A stretch of DNA of 53,823 nt from SG-bin9 sp049323835 (GTDB taxonomy: Bacteria > Pseudomonadota > Alphaproteobacteria > Rhizobiales > Xanthobacteraceae). Numbering within the stretch: the stretch's first letter is position 1; every line of letters begins with the position of its first letter. Below, one piece after another: positions 43,896-52,585 of this stretch. Location of the stretch: NCBI GenBank assembly GCA_049323835.1, contig JBMOOJ010000130.1, positions 1 through 53,823 of the forward strand. The letters run 5' to 3'. The translations under genes were made by a program, and so were the position numbers. Below the pieces are notes generated by a model that was given only the letters and a program-made list of their open reading frames with translations, was not told the origin of the DNA and did no database searches.

Positions 43896-44268
43896 CGATG
43901 TAAGCTCGAACGGCCGCCAGATCGACCATGTCGCCGGCAGCCATCCGCTGCAGCGGCGTCTGCCCGCCGAAGGCGGCATTCGGCCGCGCCACCCAGGTAT
44001 CGGCGAGGCGGGCGTCCGAATAGACGATCTGCAGCGCCTTCCAGATGCCGGCGACGTAGCCGATCCGGCGCAGCGCATCGTCCGGCACCCGGCCGGCCTT
44101 GCCGCGTTTCCAATCGTAAAAAGTGCGCTCAGGCGGATTGCCGAGAATCCGGCGGGCGTCGGCATTGTCTACGCCCCACTGCTCCATGATCCGAAAGAAT
44201 CCGTGGATCGCGGGTGCCAGCTTCTCTTGGGCGATAACCGGAGTGGCGCTCTGCTTACCTGCAGTCAT
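43870..44268 (-). CDS. Xre/MbcA/ParS-family antitoxin
   Basis: A 132-aa antitoxin. It has a helix-turn-helix-like half (about 25-75, NPPERTFYDWKRG) and a C-terminal toxin-binding domain of the DUF2384 type, seen in WVARPNAAFGGQTPLQRMAAGD and VRAYIDAARGPW. It neutralises the RES toxin encoded just downstream and probably represses the operon by binding near its promoter. The ATG at 44268 follows AGGA. Confidence 0.9.
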   Translation of the reverse strand: MTAGKQSATPVIAQEKLAPAIHGFFRIMEQWGVDNADARRILGNPPERTFYDWKRGKAGRVPDDALRRIGYVAGIWKALQIVYSDARLADTWVARPNAAFGGQTPLQRMAAGDMVDLAAVRAYIDAARGPWS

Positions 44269-44282
44269 AATCCTATTTCCTG

Positions 44283-44305
44283 CAACAATGCATAGAATAT
44301 TGTTT
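44283..44305. promoter_or_regulatory. Possible operator/promoter of the toxin-antitoxin operon
   Basis: ACAAT (44285-44289) and ATTGT (44299-44303) form an imperfect dyad extended to CAACAAT/ATTGTTTG. On the minus strand a TATTCT-like -10 element lies within it, about 25 bp upstream of the antitoxin ATG. It fits autoregulation but is short and could be chance in an AT-richer patch. Confidence 0.3.
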
Positions 44306-44416
44306 GTAGTGCCCGCCTGTCAATCTGCTTGATGTATTCCAGTCCATGGGCAAGGCATGCTAGGACAGCAGGGCAGTCCTGCTCTGCCCACTCCGTCCCA
44401 CTGCGTCTCCTTGCTC

Positions 44417-45772
44417 ATGAAGAACGACCCGTTGCTGGCCCAGATTTCCGAGTTTTGCCGTGCCGCGGGCATGGCGGAATCGACGTTCGGCCGCCGTGCG
44501 GTGAACGACGGCAAGCTCGTGCCGCGGCTGCGCGAGGGCAAGCGCATCACCACCGATACGCTGGACCGCATCCGGGCGTTTATCGGCGAGGGTCTGCCGG
44601 GCGGCTCCGCTCCGCCGCCGAAGCCAGTGCCGCCGATCGAGCGGCGCGATCCGCGCGGCAACTTCCGCTTCTTCGAGAACCGGCAGAAGTATCTCTTGTT
44701 CGTGCACACCTGTTCCGAGAAGCGGGTGATCGCCGATCGCGTCGCGCTCGAACTCGGCAGCATCCATCCGCGGCCGCCGGCGCTGCGTCTGTTCGACGCG
44801 GGCATGGGCGACGGTACGGTACTGGCGCGGGTGATGCGGGCGATGCACGTCCGTTATCCGCACATGCCGTTCTACATCGCCGGCAAGGAGATCAGCTTCG
44901 AGGACGTGCGGCTCGTCCTCGACAAGGTGCCGGATCGCCTGCTCGAACATCCGGCCAGCGTGATCGTGCTGACAAACATGCATTATGCCGAGGCACCCTG
45001 GCTGACGCCGAAGTCGCCGGCGGCAGCGGCCAGCATGATCTGGCGTGACGTGCCGTTGCGCGGCAATGCAGCCGGCGATTTCGAAACGCAGATCGCCGAG
45101 CAGATTCCGTTCCTCGAAGAAAACTGGCGTGCCAGCGTGTCGCAGCGCTCCGGCATGCCGATCTACGAGCGGCCGACGGTGCTCGTGCTGTACCGCGAAG
45201 ATCATCGCTTCCTGCTCGACCAGATCATTCCGCGTCCCGGCCGCACCGAGGCAAACTTCGATCTCGTCGTCGCGTCGCAGCCTTACCGCGCGCGATCGTC
45301 GGTCGCGTTCCGCGCGCGCAAGATCATCGGCCCTCTCGCGCAGTCGCTGCGCGCCGGCGGGCGGCTAATCGGAATTCACTCTCACGGCCAGGACCCCGGC
45401 ATGGAAATCATCCAGTCGATCTGGCCGGGAGAAAATCCTTTCGCGACGAGCCGCCATGAGTTGCTGCGCGCCGTGAAGTACGAGTTGGGGTCGGCCAGCC
45501 GCGACCTCAACTTTAACGCCTATGCCGATAGCCGTTCCATCTTCAGGTATGATATGGAGGCGCTGCCCAACGAGGTCACAGGCCCCATTGGGACGTCCAC
45601 GGCCTTTGCGGCTTGGAACGCGGCGGTGTATGTCGCTCAGGTCGAAGATGACCGGCTGACGGAAGTCACCCAGAGCGGCCGCTACCTCGACGCCACCCGA
45701 GAGGTTTTGCGCAAGCACAACGGGCTCTGGTTCTACGACGAATCCTACGTCATCTCGCGCCGGCGGGACTGA
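44417..45772 (+). CDS. Uncharacterised HTH plus methyltransferase-fold protein upstream of metK
   Basis: A 451-aa protein from the ATG at 44417; the frame extends to 44357 but without support. The first 60 residues look like an Xre-type helix-turn-helix (FCRAAGMAESTFGRRAVNDG...TLDRIRAFI). After a proline-rich linker comes a methyltransferase-like fold, with motif I LRLFDAGMGDGTVLARV (about 123-139) and later FDLVVASQPYRARS and LRAGGRLIGIHSHG. It is 61 bp ahead of metK, with ahcY beyond. I do not recognise a named family. It could methylate a substrate or bind SAM and regulate the cluster. Confidence 0.8.
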   Translation: MKNDPLLAQISEFCRAAGMAESTFGRRAVNDGKLVPRLREGKRITTDTLDRIRAFIGEGLPGGSAPPPKPVPPIERRDPRGNFRFFENRQKYLLFVHTCSEKRVIADRVALELGSIHPRPPALRLFDAGMGDGTVLARVMRAMHVRYPHMPFYIAGKEISFEDVRLVLDKVPDRLLEHPASVIVLTNMHYAEAPWLTPKSPAAAASMIWRDVPLRGNAAGDFETQIAEQIPFLEENWRASVSQRSGMPIYERPTVLVLYREDHRFLLDQIIPRPGRTEANFDLVVASQPYRARSSVAFRARKIIGPLAQSLRAGGRLIGIHSHGQDPGMEIIQSIWPGENPFATSRHELLRAVKYELGSASRDLNFNAYADSRSIFRYDMEALPNEVTGPIGTSTAFAAWNAAVYVAQVEDDRLTEVTQSGRYLDATREVLRKHNGLWFYDESYVISRRRD

Positions 45773-45789
45773 TGTTTCATCTGACAGGG

Positions 45790-45835
45790 ATCAACACAAG
45801 GCCGCCGGGTGCCGGCGGGAAGAGGGTCGATTGAT
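45790..45835 (+). promoter_or_regulatory. Structured leader before metK
   Basis: A perfect stem CCGCCGG/CCGGCGG (45802-45808 and 45812-45818, 3-nt loop) lies just before the metK ribosome site. ATCAA at 45790-45794 can pair with TTGAT at 45831-45835, which covers the start codon. The layout could allow start-site control. It does not match the SAM-II or SAM/SAH riboswitch consensus as I remember them. Confidence 0.3.
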
Positions 45836-47030
45836 GCGCGGATCTTATTTGTTCACCAGTGAGTCGGTTTCGGAAGGTCACCCGGACAAGGTGTGTGACC
45901 GGATATCGGATGAGATCGTCGATCTGTTCTTCCGCGAAGGACCAAAAGCCGGCATCGATCCTTGGGCGATCCGTGCGGCATGCGAAACGCTCGCAACCAC
46001 CAATAAGGTGGTCATCGCGGGCGAGACCCGTGGTCCGAAAACCGTCACTAACGATCATATTGAAGCCGTCGTCCGCAATGCCATCAAGGACATTGGCTAC
46101 GAGCAGGACGGCTTCCACTGGAAGACCGCCGACATCGAAATCCTTTTGCATCCGCAGTCGGCGGATATCGCTCAAGGCGTCGACGCGCTGCAGCCTGGCA
46201 CCAACAAGGAAGAGGGCGCCGGCGACCAGGGCATCATGTTCGGCTATGCCACCAACGAGACGCCGGAACTGATGCCGGCGCCGATCTTTTACGCGCACAA
46301 GATTCTGCGCCTGATCTCGGAAGCGCGTCACGCCGGCACCGAAAAGGTGTTGGGTCCGGACTCGAAGAGCCAGGTCACGGTGCAGTATGAAAACGGCAAG
46401 CCGGTCGGCGTGCGCGAGATCGTCGTTTCTCATCAGCATCTCGTCGAGGACATGACCTCGAACCAGGTGCGTGAGCGCGTCGAGCCGTACGTGCGCAAGG
46501 CGTTGCCGGAAGGCTGGATCAACGGCAAAACCGTCTGGCACATCAATCCGACCGGCAAGTTCTTCATCGGCGGCCCCGATGGCGACGCCGGCCTCACCGG
46601 CCGCAAGATCATCGTCGACACCTACGGCGGCGCGGCTCCGCACGGCGGCGGCGCTTTCTCCGGCAAGGACTCGACCAAGGTCGATCGCTCGGCCGCTTAC
46701 GCTGCACGATACCTCGCCAAGAACATCGTAGCCGCGGGGCTTGCCGACAAGGCGACGCTGCAACTCTCTTACGCGATCGGTGTTGCGCGTCCGCTGTCGA
46801 TCTACATCGACACCCACGGTACAGGCAAGGTATCCGAGGACAAGCTCGAGAAGGCAGTTGCGGAGTCGATGGATCTGACGCCGCGCGGCATCCGCAAGCA
46901 TCTCGATCTGAACAAGCCGATCTACGCGCGCACCGCGGCCTACGGCCACTTCGGCCGCCAGCCTGATGCCGACGGCGGCTTCTCCTGGGAAAAAACCGAC
47001 CTCACCGACGCCCTGAAGCGCGCGGTGTGA
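45834..47030 (+). CDS. metK: S-adenosylmethionine synthetase
   Basis: A 398-aa cytoplasmic enzyme that makes SAM from methionine and ATP. Conserved blocks are SVSEGHPDKVCDRISDEIVD (metal and ATP site), GAGDQGIMFGYA, and GGGAFSGKDSTKVDRSAAY with the P-loop-like glycines. The ATG at 45834 is preferred over the adjacent in-frame TTG. ahcY lies downstream across a 160-bp palindromic repeat region, so the genes of SAM synthesis and SAH removal are linked. Confidence 0.97.
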   Translation: MRGSYLFTSESVSEGHPDKVCDRISDEIVDLFFREGPKAGIDPWAIRAACETLATTNKVVIAGETRGPKTVTNDHIEAVVRNAIKDIGYEQDGFHWKTADIEILLHPQSADIAQGVDALQPGTNKEEGAGDQGIMFGYATNETPELMPAPIFYAHKILRLISEARHAGTEKVLGPDSKSQVTVQYENGKPVGVREIVVSHQHLVEDMTSNQVRERVEPYVRKALPEGWINGKTVWHINPTGKFFIGGPDGDAGLTGRKIIVDTYGGAAPHGGGAFSGKDSTKVDRSAAYAARYLAKNIVAAGLADKATLQLSYAIGVARPLSIYIDTHGTGKVSEDKLEKAVAESMDLTPRGIRKHLDLNKPIYARTAAYGHFGRQPDADGGFSWEKTDLTDALKRAV

Positions 47031-47044
47031 TGCGTGGATTCTAA

Positions 47045-47180
47045 CCTCTCCCCGCGGGGAGAGGTCGGATCGCAAAGCGATCCGGGTGAGGGGGCATCCC
47101 CGCCACAAACGATCATTGAGGCCGGCGCATCGCTCGGCCTCTCACCCCAACCCTCCCCGTAAAAGGGGAGAGGGAGAACA
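47045..47180. repeat. Palindromic repeat block between metK and ahcY
   Basis: Several hairpins follow one another: CCTCTCCCCGCGGGGAGAGG (47045-47064), GGATCG...CGATCC, GAGGCCGG...GGCCTC and CTCCCC...GGGGAG (about 47152-47172). This is a dispersed intergenic element type. The first palindrome could also attenuate transcription between the two genes. Confidence 0.7.
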
Positions 47181-47190
47181 GGACATTCAC

Positions 47191-48615
47191 ATGACCGCCA
47201 CCGCGAAGAAGACCGACTTCTCCGATTACATCGTCAAGGACATCTCGCTTGCCGCTTTCGGCCGCAAGGAGATCGAACTGGCCGAGACCGAAATGCCGGG
47301 TCTGATGGCGATCCGTTCCGAGTACGGCCCGAAGCAGCCGCTAAAGGGTGCGCGCATCGCCGGCTCGCTGCACATGACCATTCAGACGGCGGTGCTAATC
47401 GAGACGCTGAAGGCGCTCGGCGCCGACGTGCGCTGGGTCTCGTGCAACATCTTCTCGACGCAGGATCACGCCGCCGCCGCTATCGCCGCCGCCGGCATTC
47501 CGGTGTTCGCCTACAAGGGCGAAACGCTGAAGGAATACTGGGACTACACCGCCAAGCTGTTCGACTGGCATGGCGGCGGTACCCCGAACATGATCCTCGA
47601 TGACGGCGGCGACGCCACCATGCTCGTTCACTACGGCCTGCGCGCCGAGAACGGCGACACGGCGTTCCTGGACAAGCCGGAGTCGGAAGAAGAAGAGATC
47701 TTCTTCGCGCTGATCAAGAAGATGCTGAAGGAGAAGCCGAAGGGCTGGTTCGCCGAGGTCGCCAAGGCGATCAAGGGCGTCTCCGAAGAGACCACCACCG
47801 GCGTTCACCGCCTCTATAAGCTCGCGGAGCAGGGCAAGCTGCTGTTTCCGGCGATCAACGTCAACGACTCGGTGACCAAGTCGAAGTTCGACAACCTCTA
47901 CGGCTGCCGTGAATCGCTGGTCGACGCCATCCGCCGCGGCACCGACGTCATGCTCGCCGGCAAGGTTGCGTTCGTCGCCGGCTTCGGTGACGTCGGCAAG
48001 GGCTCGGCGGCGTCGCTGCGTCAGGCCGGTGCGCGCGTTATCGTCTCGGAAATCGATCCGATCTGCGCGCTCCAGGCGTCGATGGAAGGCTACGAGGTCG
48101 CAACCATCGAGGACGCATTCTCGCGCGCCGACATCTATGTCACCGCAACCGGCAACAAGGACATCATCACGGTCGATCACATGCGACAGATGAAGGACCG
48201 TGCCATTGTCTGCAACATCGGCCACTTCGACAACGAAATTCAGGTCGCAGGCCTGAAGAACTTCAAGTGGACCAACATCAAGCCGCAGGTGGACGAGATC
48301 GAATTCCCGAAGGGCAATCGCATCATCCTGTTGTCGGAAGGCCGCCTCGTGAACCTCGGCAACGCCATGGGCCATCCGTCGTTCGTGATGTCGTCGTCGT
48401 TCTCGAACCAGACGCTAGCGCAGATCGAGCTCTGGGCGAATCCCGGCAAGTACGAGAAGAAGGTCTACACGCTGCCGAAGTTCCTCGACGAGAAGGTCGC
48501 AGCGCTGCATCTCGACAAGCTCGGCGTGAAGCTGACCAAGTTGCGTCCGGATCAGGCCGAGTACATCGGCGTCAAGCCGGAAGGTCCGTACAAGCCGGAT
48601 CACTATCGCTACTGA
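47191..48615 (+). CDS. ahcY: Adenosylhomocysteinase
   Basis: A 474-aa enzyme that hydrolyses S-adenosylhomocysteine to adenosine and homocysteine and so removes the product inhibitor of methyltransferases. Blocks are STQDHAAAAIA, the NAD loop GFGDVGKGSAASLRQ, GHFDNEIQV, and the C-terminal KPDHYRY whose Lys and Tyr contact NAD of the neighbouring subunit. The ATG at 47191 matches family N-termini; upstream frame is repeat sequence. A strong terminator lies 60 bp beyond. Confidence 0.97.
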   Translation: MTATAKKTDFSDYIVKDISLAAFGRKEIELAETEMPGLMAIRSEYGPKQPLKGARIAGSLHMTIQTAVLIETLKALGADVRWVSCNIFSTQDHAAAAIAAAGIPVFAYKGETLKEYWDYTAKLFDWHGGGTPNMILDDGGDATMLVHYGLRAENGDTAFLDKPESEEEEIFFALIKKMLKEKPKGWFAEVAKAIKGVSEETTTGVHRLYKLAEQGKLLFPAINVNDSVTKSKFDNLYGCRESLVDAIRRGTDVMLAGKVAFVAGFGDVGKGSAASLRQAGARVIVSEIDPICALQASMEGYEVATIEDAFSRADIYVTATGNKDIITVDHMRQMKDRAIVCNIGHFDNEIQVAGLKNFKWTNIKPQVDEIEFPKGNRIILLSEGRLVNLGNAMGHPSFVMSSSFSNQTLAQIELWANPGKYEKKVYTLPKFLDEKVAALHLDKLGVKLTKLRPDQAEYIGVKPEGPYKPDHYRY

Positions 48616-48618
48616 GCC

Positions 48619-48661
48619 TGATCCTGAAAAGCGGTAACGGCTTTCGGGAAAGATCATGCTC
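48619..48661. repeat. Dispersed palindrome (GATC...CTGAAAAGC...GATCATGC)
   Basis: GATCCTGAAAAGC (48620-48632) is followed by an imperfect complement ending GGGAAAGATCATGCT. The element resembles a palindrome very common between genes in Bradyrhizobium relatives (family knowledge). It lies between the ahcY stop and its terminator. Confidence 0.55.
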
Positions 48662-48674
48662 ACGACTGATTGCG

Positions 48675-48703
48675 AAAGCCCCGGAGTGATCCGGGGCTTT
48701 TTC
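48675..48703 (+). terminator. Rho-independent terminator of ahcY
   Basis: AAAGCCCCGG (48675-48684) and CCGGGGCTTT (48691-48700) form a perfect 10-bp stem with a 6-nt loop. A T-rich tail follows. Confidence 0.9.
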
Positions 48704-48807
48704 ATTTTCCCTGCGGCGTTTCGCAACCGCGCTGCCGCTTGCCCGGCCTCGGGATACCGCTAGACTTTCTGCGTTCCTTCTCACGAATCGATTGGAAGGG
48801 AGCTCAC

Positions 48808-49347
48808 ATGCGAAACATTCTGGTCCCCATCCTGTTGCTCGCGGCATCTCCCGCGTTCGCAGCTGGCGCACCGCCGCAGCTCCACAACAAATCGATCCTG
48901 CTGGCATGGTCGACGCAGGTCGTGCAAAAGGGACAGGACGGGCGCATGATCTCGCCCACGTTGTCGCAGCAGCGTACGATCTACATCTCGAGCCAGGGCC
49001 GGCTTTTCGTCCGTGCGGGACGCAGCATCAACAACCGGAAATTCTCGGGATCGAAAACAGGGGAGGCTGGTCCGGATGACACCCGCGGCTATGCGGGAGA
49101 GGCGCGCGGCATCAGTTTCCAGGGCAACACATTGATAGGTACGCAGACGTATGCGAGCGGAGCTGGGCAAATCCGCATCACGTTCGATCCCGGCTTCTCG
49201 TCCTGCACGATGGTCGCCGTCGAAGGAAAGTCCGGAAGCGGGCCGATTCGGATCAAGGGAATCGACGGACAGATGCACGAGCGAATCTCAGCGACGTCGT
49301 CCGGCTATTCGTGCTCGATCCGCGATGGAAACGCGCTGGCGAACTAG
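48808..49347 (+). CDS. Uncharacterised secreted protein
   Basis: A 179-aa protein with a clear signal peptide (MRNILVPILLLAASPAFA, cleavage near residue 18-20). The mature part is polar, glycine- and serine-rich, probably beta, with two late cysteines (SSCTM and YSCSI) that could form a disulfide in the periplasm. I recognise no family. The ATG has GGAAGGGAG upstream. The upstream open frame to 48670 includes terminator sequence and is not coding. Confidence 0.75.
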   Translation: MRNILVPILLLAASPAFAAGAPPQLHNKSILLAWSTQVVQKGQDGRMISPTLSQQRTIYISSQGRLFVRAGRSINNRKFSGSKTGEAGPDDTRGYAGEARGISFQGNTLIGTQTYASGAGQIRITFDPGFSSCTMVAVEGKSGSGPIRIKGIDGQMHERISATSSGYSCSIRDGNALAN

Positions 49348-49362
49348 CCGGGTGCAATCGGC

Positions 49363-50151
49363 TCAGCGCGCTGGAGGCGGCGCCGGCTGTGCTCCCGCGG
49401 GCCGCGCGGGCCGCGGTTTCGGCGGCCCGAAGCCGAGCTGTTTCAGTTCGGCGATCGCTGCACCGAACTCGATTGTGTCCTTGGCGCAGAGGCCCGCCGC
49501 CAGCCGCAGCGGTTTCTCGGCTGCGGCCTTGTCGTTGGCGATGGCGTGAAATTCGCCGATGTAGAATTGCGCCTCGCATTTCTGCTCGCGCGTCTTTGCC
49601 GCTTTCAGCACAGCCGCCGGCGGCATTTTGCCGAGCAACAGTTCAGCCAGGGGATAGGGCCAGCTTTCCGCTTTCAGCTTTGCCGCGTTCGCCTCCAGTT
49701 CAGCCGTCGCGGTTTCGCCGCCGCGCGATTTGGCGAGATGCAGGAACAGGATCGCATAGGCATCACCGCTGAGGCTAACGGCCCTGGCGAAGTCAGCGGC
49801 CGCTGCGGAGAATTCGCCGTTGTTGAACGCGATCGCGCCGCGATTCTGCCAGGCGTTGGCCAGTTTCGGATTGAGTTCGATCGCCTTGTTGTAATCGGCG
49901 AGTTCGCGCGCCGTATCGCCCCCGGCGCCGTGAGCGATGCCGCGATTGAGATGGGCCCACGCCGCATTCGGATCGCCGCCGATCACTTCCGAGCACGCGA
50001 CGATCAGCTGCATCGGCTTCATCGTGTCCCACTTCGCGCAGATGTCGTGCGGCTTGAGCTGTACGCGGGCGCGCGCCGGCGCGGCTGCGCCCTGGCTCGC
50101 AGTCAGCATGGAGATTGCGAGGGCGGCAGCTGCCGCACGTGTTCGTTGCAT
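49363..50151 (-). CDS. Secreted tetratricopeptide-repeat protein
   Basis: A 262-aa protein with a signal peptide (about 1-23, ending in a GAAAPA-like site). At least two TPR motifs lie around 62-135 (AAWAHLNRGIAHGAGGD, then AWQNRGAIAFNNGEFSAAA). The tail is proline-rich (GPPKPRPARPAGAQPAPPP). TPRs bind other proteins; no enzyme domain is seen. It is probably periplasmic. Its 3' end lies 16 bp from the convergent secreted-protein gene. Confidence 0.82.
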   Translation of the reverse strand: MQRTRAAAAALAISMLTASQGAAAPARARVQLKPHDICAKWDTMKPMQLIVACSEVIGGDPNAAWAHLNRGIAHGAGGDTARELADYNKAIELNPKLANAWQNRGAIAFNNGEFSAAAADFARAVSLSGDAYAILFLHLAKSRGGETATAELEANAAKLKAESWPYPLAELLLGKMPPAAVLKAAKTREQKCEAQFYIGEFHAIANDKAAAEKPLRLAAGLCAKDTIEFGAAIAELKQLGFGPPKPRPARPAGAQPAPPPAR

Positions 50152-50285
50152 CCATCCGTCTCCGGTCGATCAGTCATTCCGGGGAGGATTTTGTGGGACG
50201 CGCTGCTGTGCCGCAAGAGGCCGCAGTGCGGGTCGTGTCTCGAATTTGGAAGTATGGAAGATACGGATACGCTGCCCGTGCAACG

Positions 50286-51953
50286 CTACGATGTTGCGAG
50301 CGGCGGCGCCTCGGAGGCTGAGACAGCGATCGGTTCCTCGCGGCCGGTCAGATCCTCGATCATGCTGAGCAGAACCTGGGTCTCGCCGTTCTGCCCGGTG
50401 ACGGGCAGACGACGGACGCGGACGTGACGGGTTCCGTTGCCCGGTGTCTGGATCGCGTGGACGTCGGGCGAGAATTCCCGGTTCTCCGCAACCAGTTTGC
50501 GATCGTGCTGTTCGATCAGCTCGGCGGTTTGCTTCGGGAACAGGTCATGAGCCGTCTTGCCCATGATCTCTGTGCGCGGAAGCCCGTACAGCGTTTCAGC
50601 AGCGCGGTTGATGAAGATGTAGCGCAGGCTGTTCCCGTCTTTGGCGACAATCGCCTCGGGCATGTTCTCGATCACCGTGACGAGGAAGCGCTCCGTGCGT
50701 TCGAGCCGACGCTGGGTCTTGAGCTGCTCGGTGCAATCGTCGTGGGTGGCGATCCAGCCGCCGCCGTCCATTGCGCGCTCGTTGATGCGGATAACCCTTC
50801 CATCCGCCAGCTCCACTTCAGTCGTCATCGGCGTCCGCTTAGCGATGCGGTTCTGGATCTTGCCGAGATAGTCATCGATGTTGCCGGAGAACAATTTGGT
50901 CTGCGCCCGATGCTCGAGGATGTCGCGCAAGGTGCAGCCGGCTTTGAAGGTCTCGCGCGGCAGGCCGTACATCTTTCGGTACTGATCGTTGAGCAGCATG
51001 ACCTTGCCCGCTGAATCGAGCATGATCAGGCCCTGCGCCATGTTGTTGACGGCGGCGTCGAGCTGCCACTTCTTGGCGAAATACTTGTCCTTCAGCTGAT
51101 CGTGCGCGCTTTCCATCGCCGCTTCGTGCTCTTCGAGTTCGAGTACTCGGCCGGCGGCGTCGCGGAAGTTCTGTACAGCATTCGCGAGGTGGCCGATTTC
51201 GTCGCTGCGGCCGATGTGAGGAACCGCGAGTGTGAGGCTGCCGCCCGCGATCTTGTCGGTTGCGCGGCTAATGTCCTGCAGCGGGGTCAGGATGGAGCGG
51301 CGGATCGTCAGCGCACTCACGATGGCAAGCGCCATGGCCATGATGCCGAGCGCGATCAGCAGCCATCCGGAGATCCGGTTCTGTTCGCCGAGCAGGGCGG
51401 CACGTTTGGTTCTCTCGTCATAGATATTCGCAAGCACTTTGAGATCGTCGTTGAGCGCCGTGCGGACCGTCCGGTTGGCATCGTTGTCGCCCCATTCGCG
51501 CCCTGCGCCGGGACCAATGTTGATGGCGCGGCGCACGAGTTCGCGGCGGAATTCGATGAACTGCTCGATCCTGTCTTTGAAGAGGGCGAACCGGTCGGCG
51601 TCGTCGTCGCTCACCATCTGTTGCCAGTCGGCGACCACGCCGGAGAGTTCCTTGACCGATTTCTGGAGCGAGTCAGCGTAGCGCTTCACGATGGCGGGTT
51701 CGCTCGACATGTAGATGCCGCGCGATTCCATCACCACCGCATAGATAAGCCCGTTGACCCGTTCGATGTTGAGGGCAGCGCGGGCGGCGGTGTTGAGCTC
51801 CTCGCGAAAGGCAGCCTGCTGACGGGCGGCATGGAACGCCATCATGACCAGGAGCCCGATCAGGACCAGAAACAGGCCGACACCCGCCCGGAGCCGGGCG
51901 TGTAGGCTAAGTCCGTTGATTTTGCTCAGAAACATCTTCCAGATGCCGCTCAT
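50286..51953 (-). CDS. Membrane HAMP-PAS-PAS sensor without output domain
   Basis: A 555-aa sensor. It has transmembrane helix 1 (about 23-42), a helical periplasmic domain (about 43-194), helix 2 (about 196-217), HAMP (about 217-270), a PAS7-like domain (about 296-410, NNMAQGLIMLDSAGKV) and a second PAS (about 425-545, VIENMPEAIVAKDGNSL). It stops 12 residues later with no histidine kinase, GGDEF, EAL or methyl-accepting region, although related proteins usually continue into one. It may be truncated, or may signal through a partner. Downstream DNA shows no remnant of an output domain. Confidence 0.85.
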   Translation of the reverse strand: MSGIWKMFLSKINGLSLHARLRAGVGLFLVLIGLLVMMAFHAARQQAAFREELNTAARAALNIERVNGLIYAVVMESRGIYMSSEPAIVKRYADSLQKSVKELSGVVADWQQMVSDDDADRFALFKDRIEQFIEFRRELVRRAINIGPGAGREWGDNDANRTVRTALNDDLKVLANIYDERTKRAALLGEQNRISGWLLIALGIMAMALAIVSALTIRRSILTPLQDISRATDKIAGGSLTLAVPHIGRSDEIGHLANAVQNFRDAAGRVLELEEHEAAMESAHDQLKDKYFAKKWQLDAAVNNMAQGLIMLDSAGKVMLLNDQYRKMYGLPRETFKAGCTLRDILEHRAQTKLFSGNIDDYLGKIQNRIAKRTPMTTEVELADGRVIRINERAMDGGGWIATHDDCTEQLKTQRRLERTERFLVTVIENMPEAIVAKDGNSLRYIFINRAAETLYGLPRTEIMGKTAHDLFPKQTAELIEQHDRKLVAENREFSPDVHAIQTPGNGTRHVRVRRLPVTGQNGETQVLLSMIEDLTGREEPIAVSASEAPPLATS

Positions 51954-52101
51954 CGCCGGTCTCGATCTCGGACAAGCAAGGCATTCTGGTAGATAAGTAC
52001 TAACTTAGCGTTGCAGAATTCGCCCATATAGTGAGCAGGTTGTGCTTCGAATGGAGAGGAGCGGCGCGGAAACGTTCAACCGGTCATCTGCCGTCTCGGC
52101 G

Positions 52102-52407
52102 TCAGCACGAACCATACCAGCGGCATGCGTAAGGGAAGCGGCTGTAGATGTCGGTGATCGGCGTGCCGTAGTAGGGGCGATAGTAGAAGTCGCCGGGCCG
52201 TCCGTAATAGCCGGGCACCCAGGGCGAATTGTTCACCCACGGGGCGATCTCGGCGTCATACCGCTCCTTGTCCTTGCGATGGACCACGCGCCCGCTGCGC
52301 GGTTCCGCAAAAATCTCGCCGATGCTGCCGCGCGGCAGATCGGCCGCCGAAGCTGCGGTCGCGGTTGCAGCGAAGATGAGTGCGACGAGCACTTTTTTCG
52401 GCAGCAT
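52102..52407 (-). CDS. Small secreted protein
   Basis: About 101 aa from the ATG at 52407 (112 aa if from 52440). There is a basic start MLPKK, a hydrophobic core and a cleavage site near ASAA-D. The mature peptide is rich in Tyr, Pro and Gly (GYYGRPGDFYYRPYYG) and ends with two cysteines in CRWYGSC. No family is recognised; it is probably periplasmic or envelope-associated. It is divergent from the amidase. Confidence 0.7.
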   Translation of the reverse strand: MLPKKVLVALIFAATATAASAADLPRGSIGEIFAEPRSGRVVHRKDKERYDAEIAPWVNNSPWVPGYYGRPGDFYYRPYYGTPITDIYSRFPYACRWYGSC

Positions 52408-52585
52408 GTGAACCGGGCTCCGGGTGATTCGCGAAATCATAGCTGCGCGTCCTAACCAAAGCTTAACCGGGGGCTAACCCTCGCGTCGCGGCTTCCGAAA
52501 TGACGATCCGCAATGCGCGTACGGCATTGCCATCGGTTCCCGAAAAATCCATTCTCCCGGCCCATTCCATGCCGGTGACCATCCC

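Noticed and set aside
45773..45833. SAM-II or SAM/SAH riboswitch before metK
   Set aside because: The sequence lacks the conserved loops I remember for these classes. Only a generic hairpin leader is claimed.
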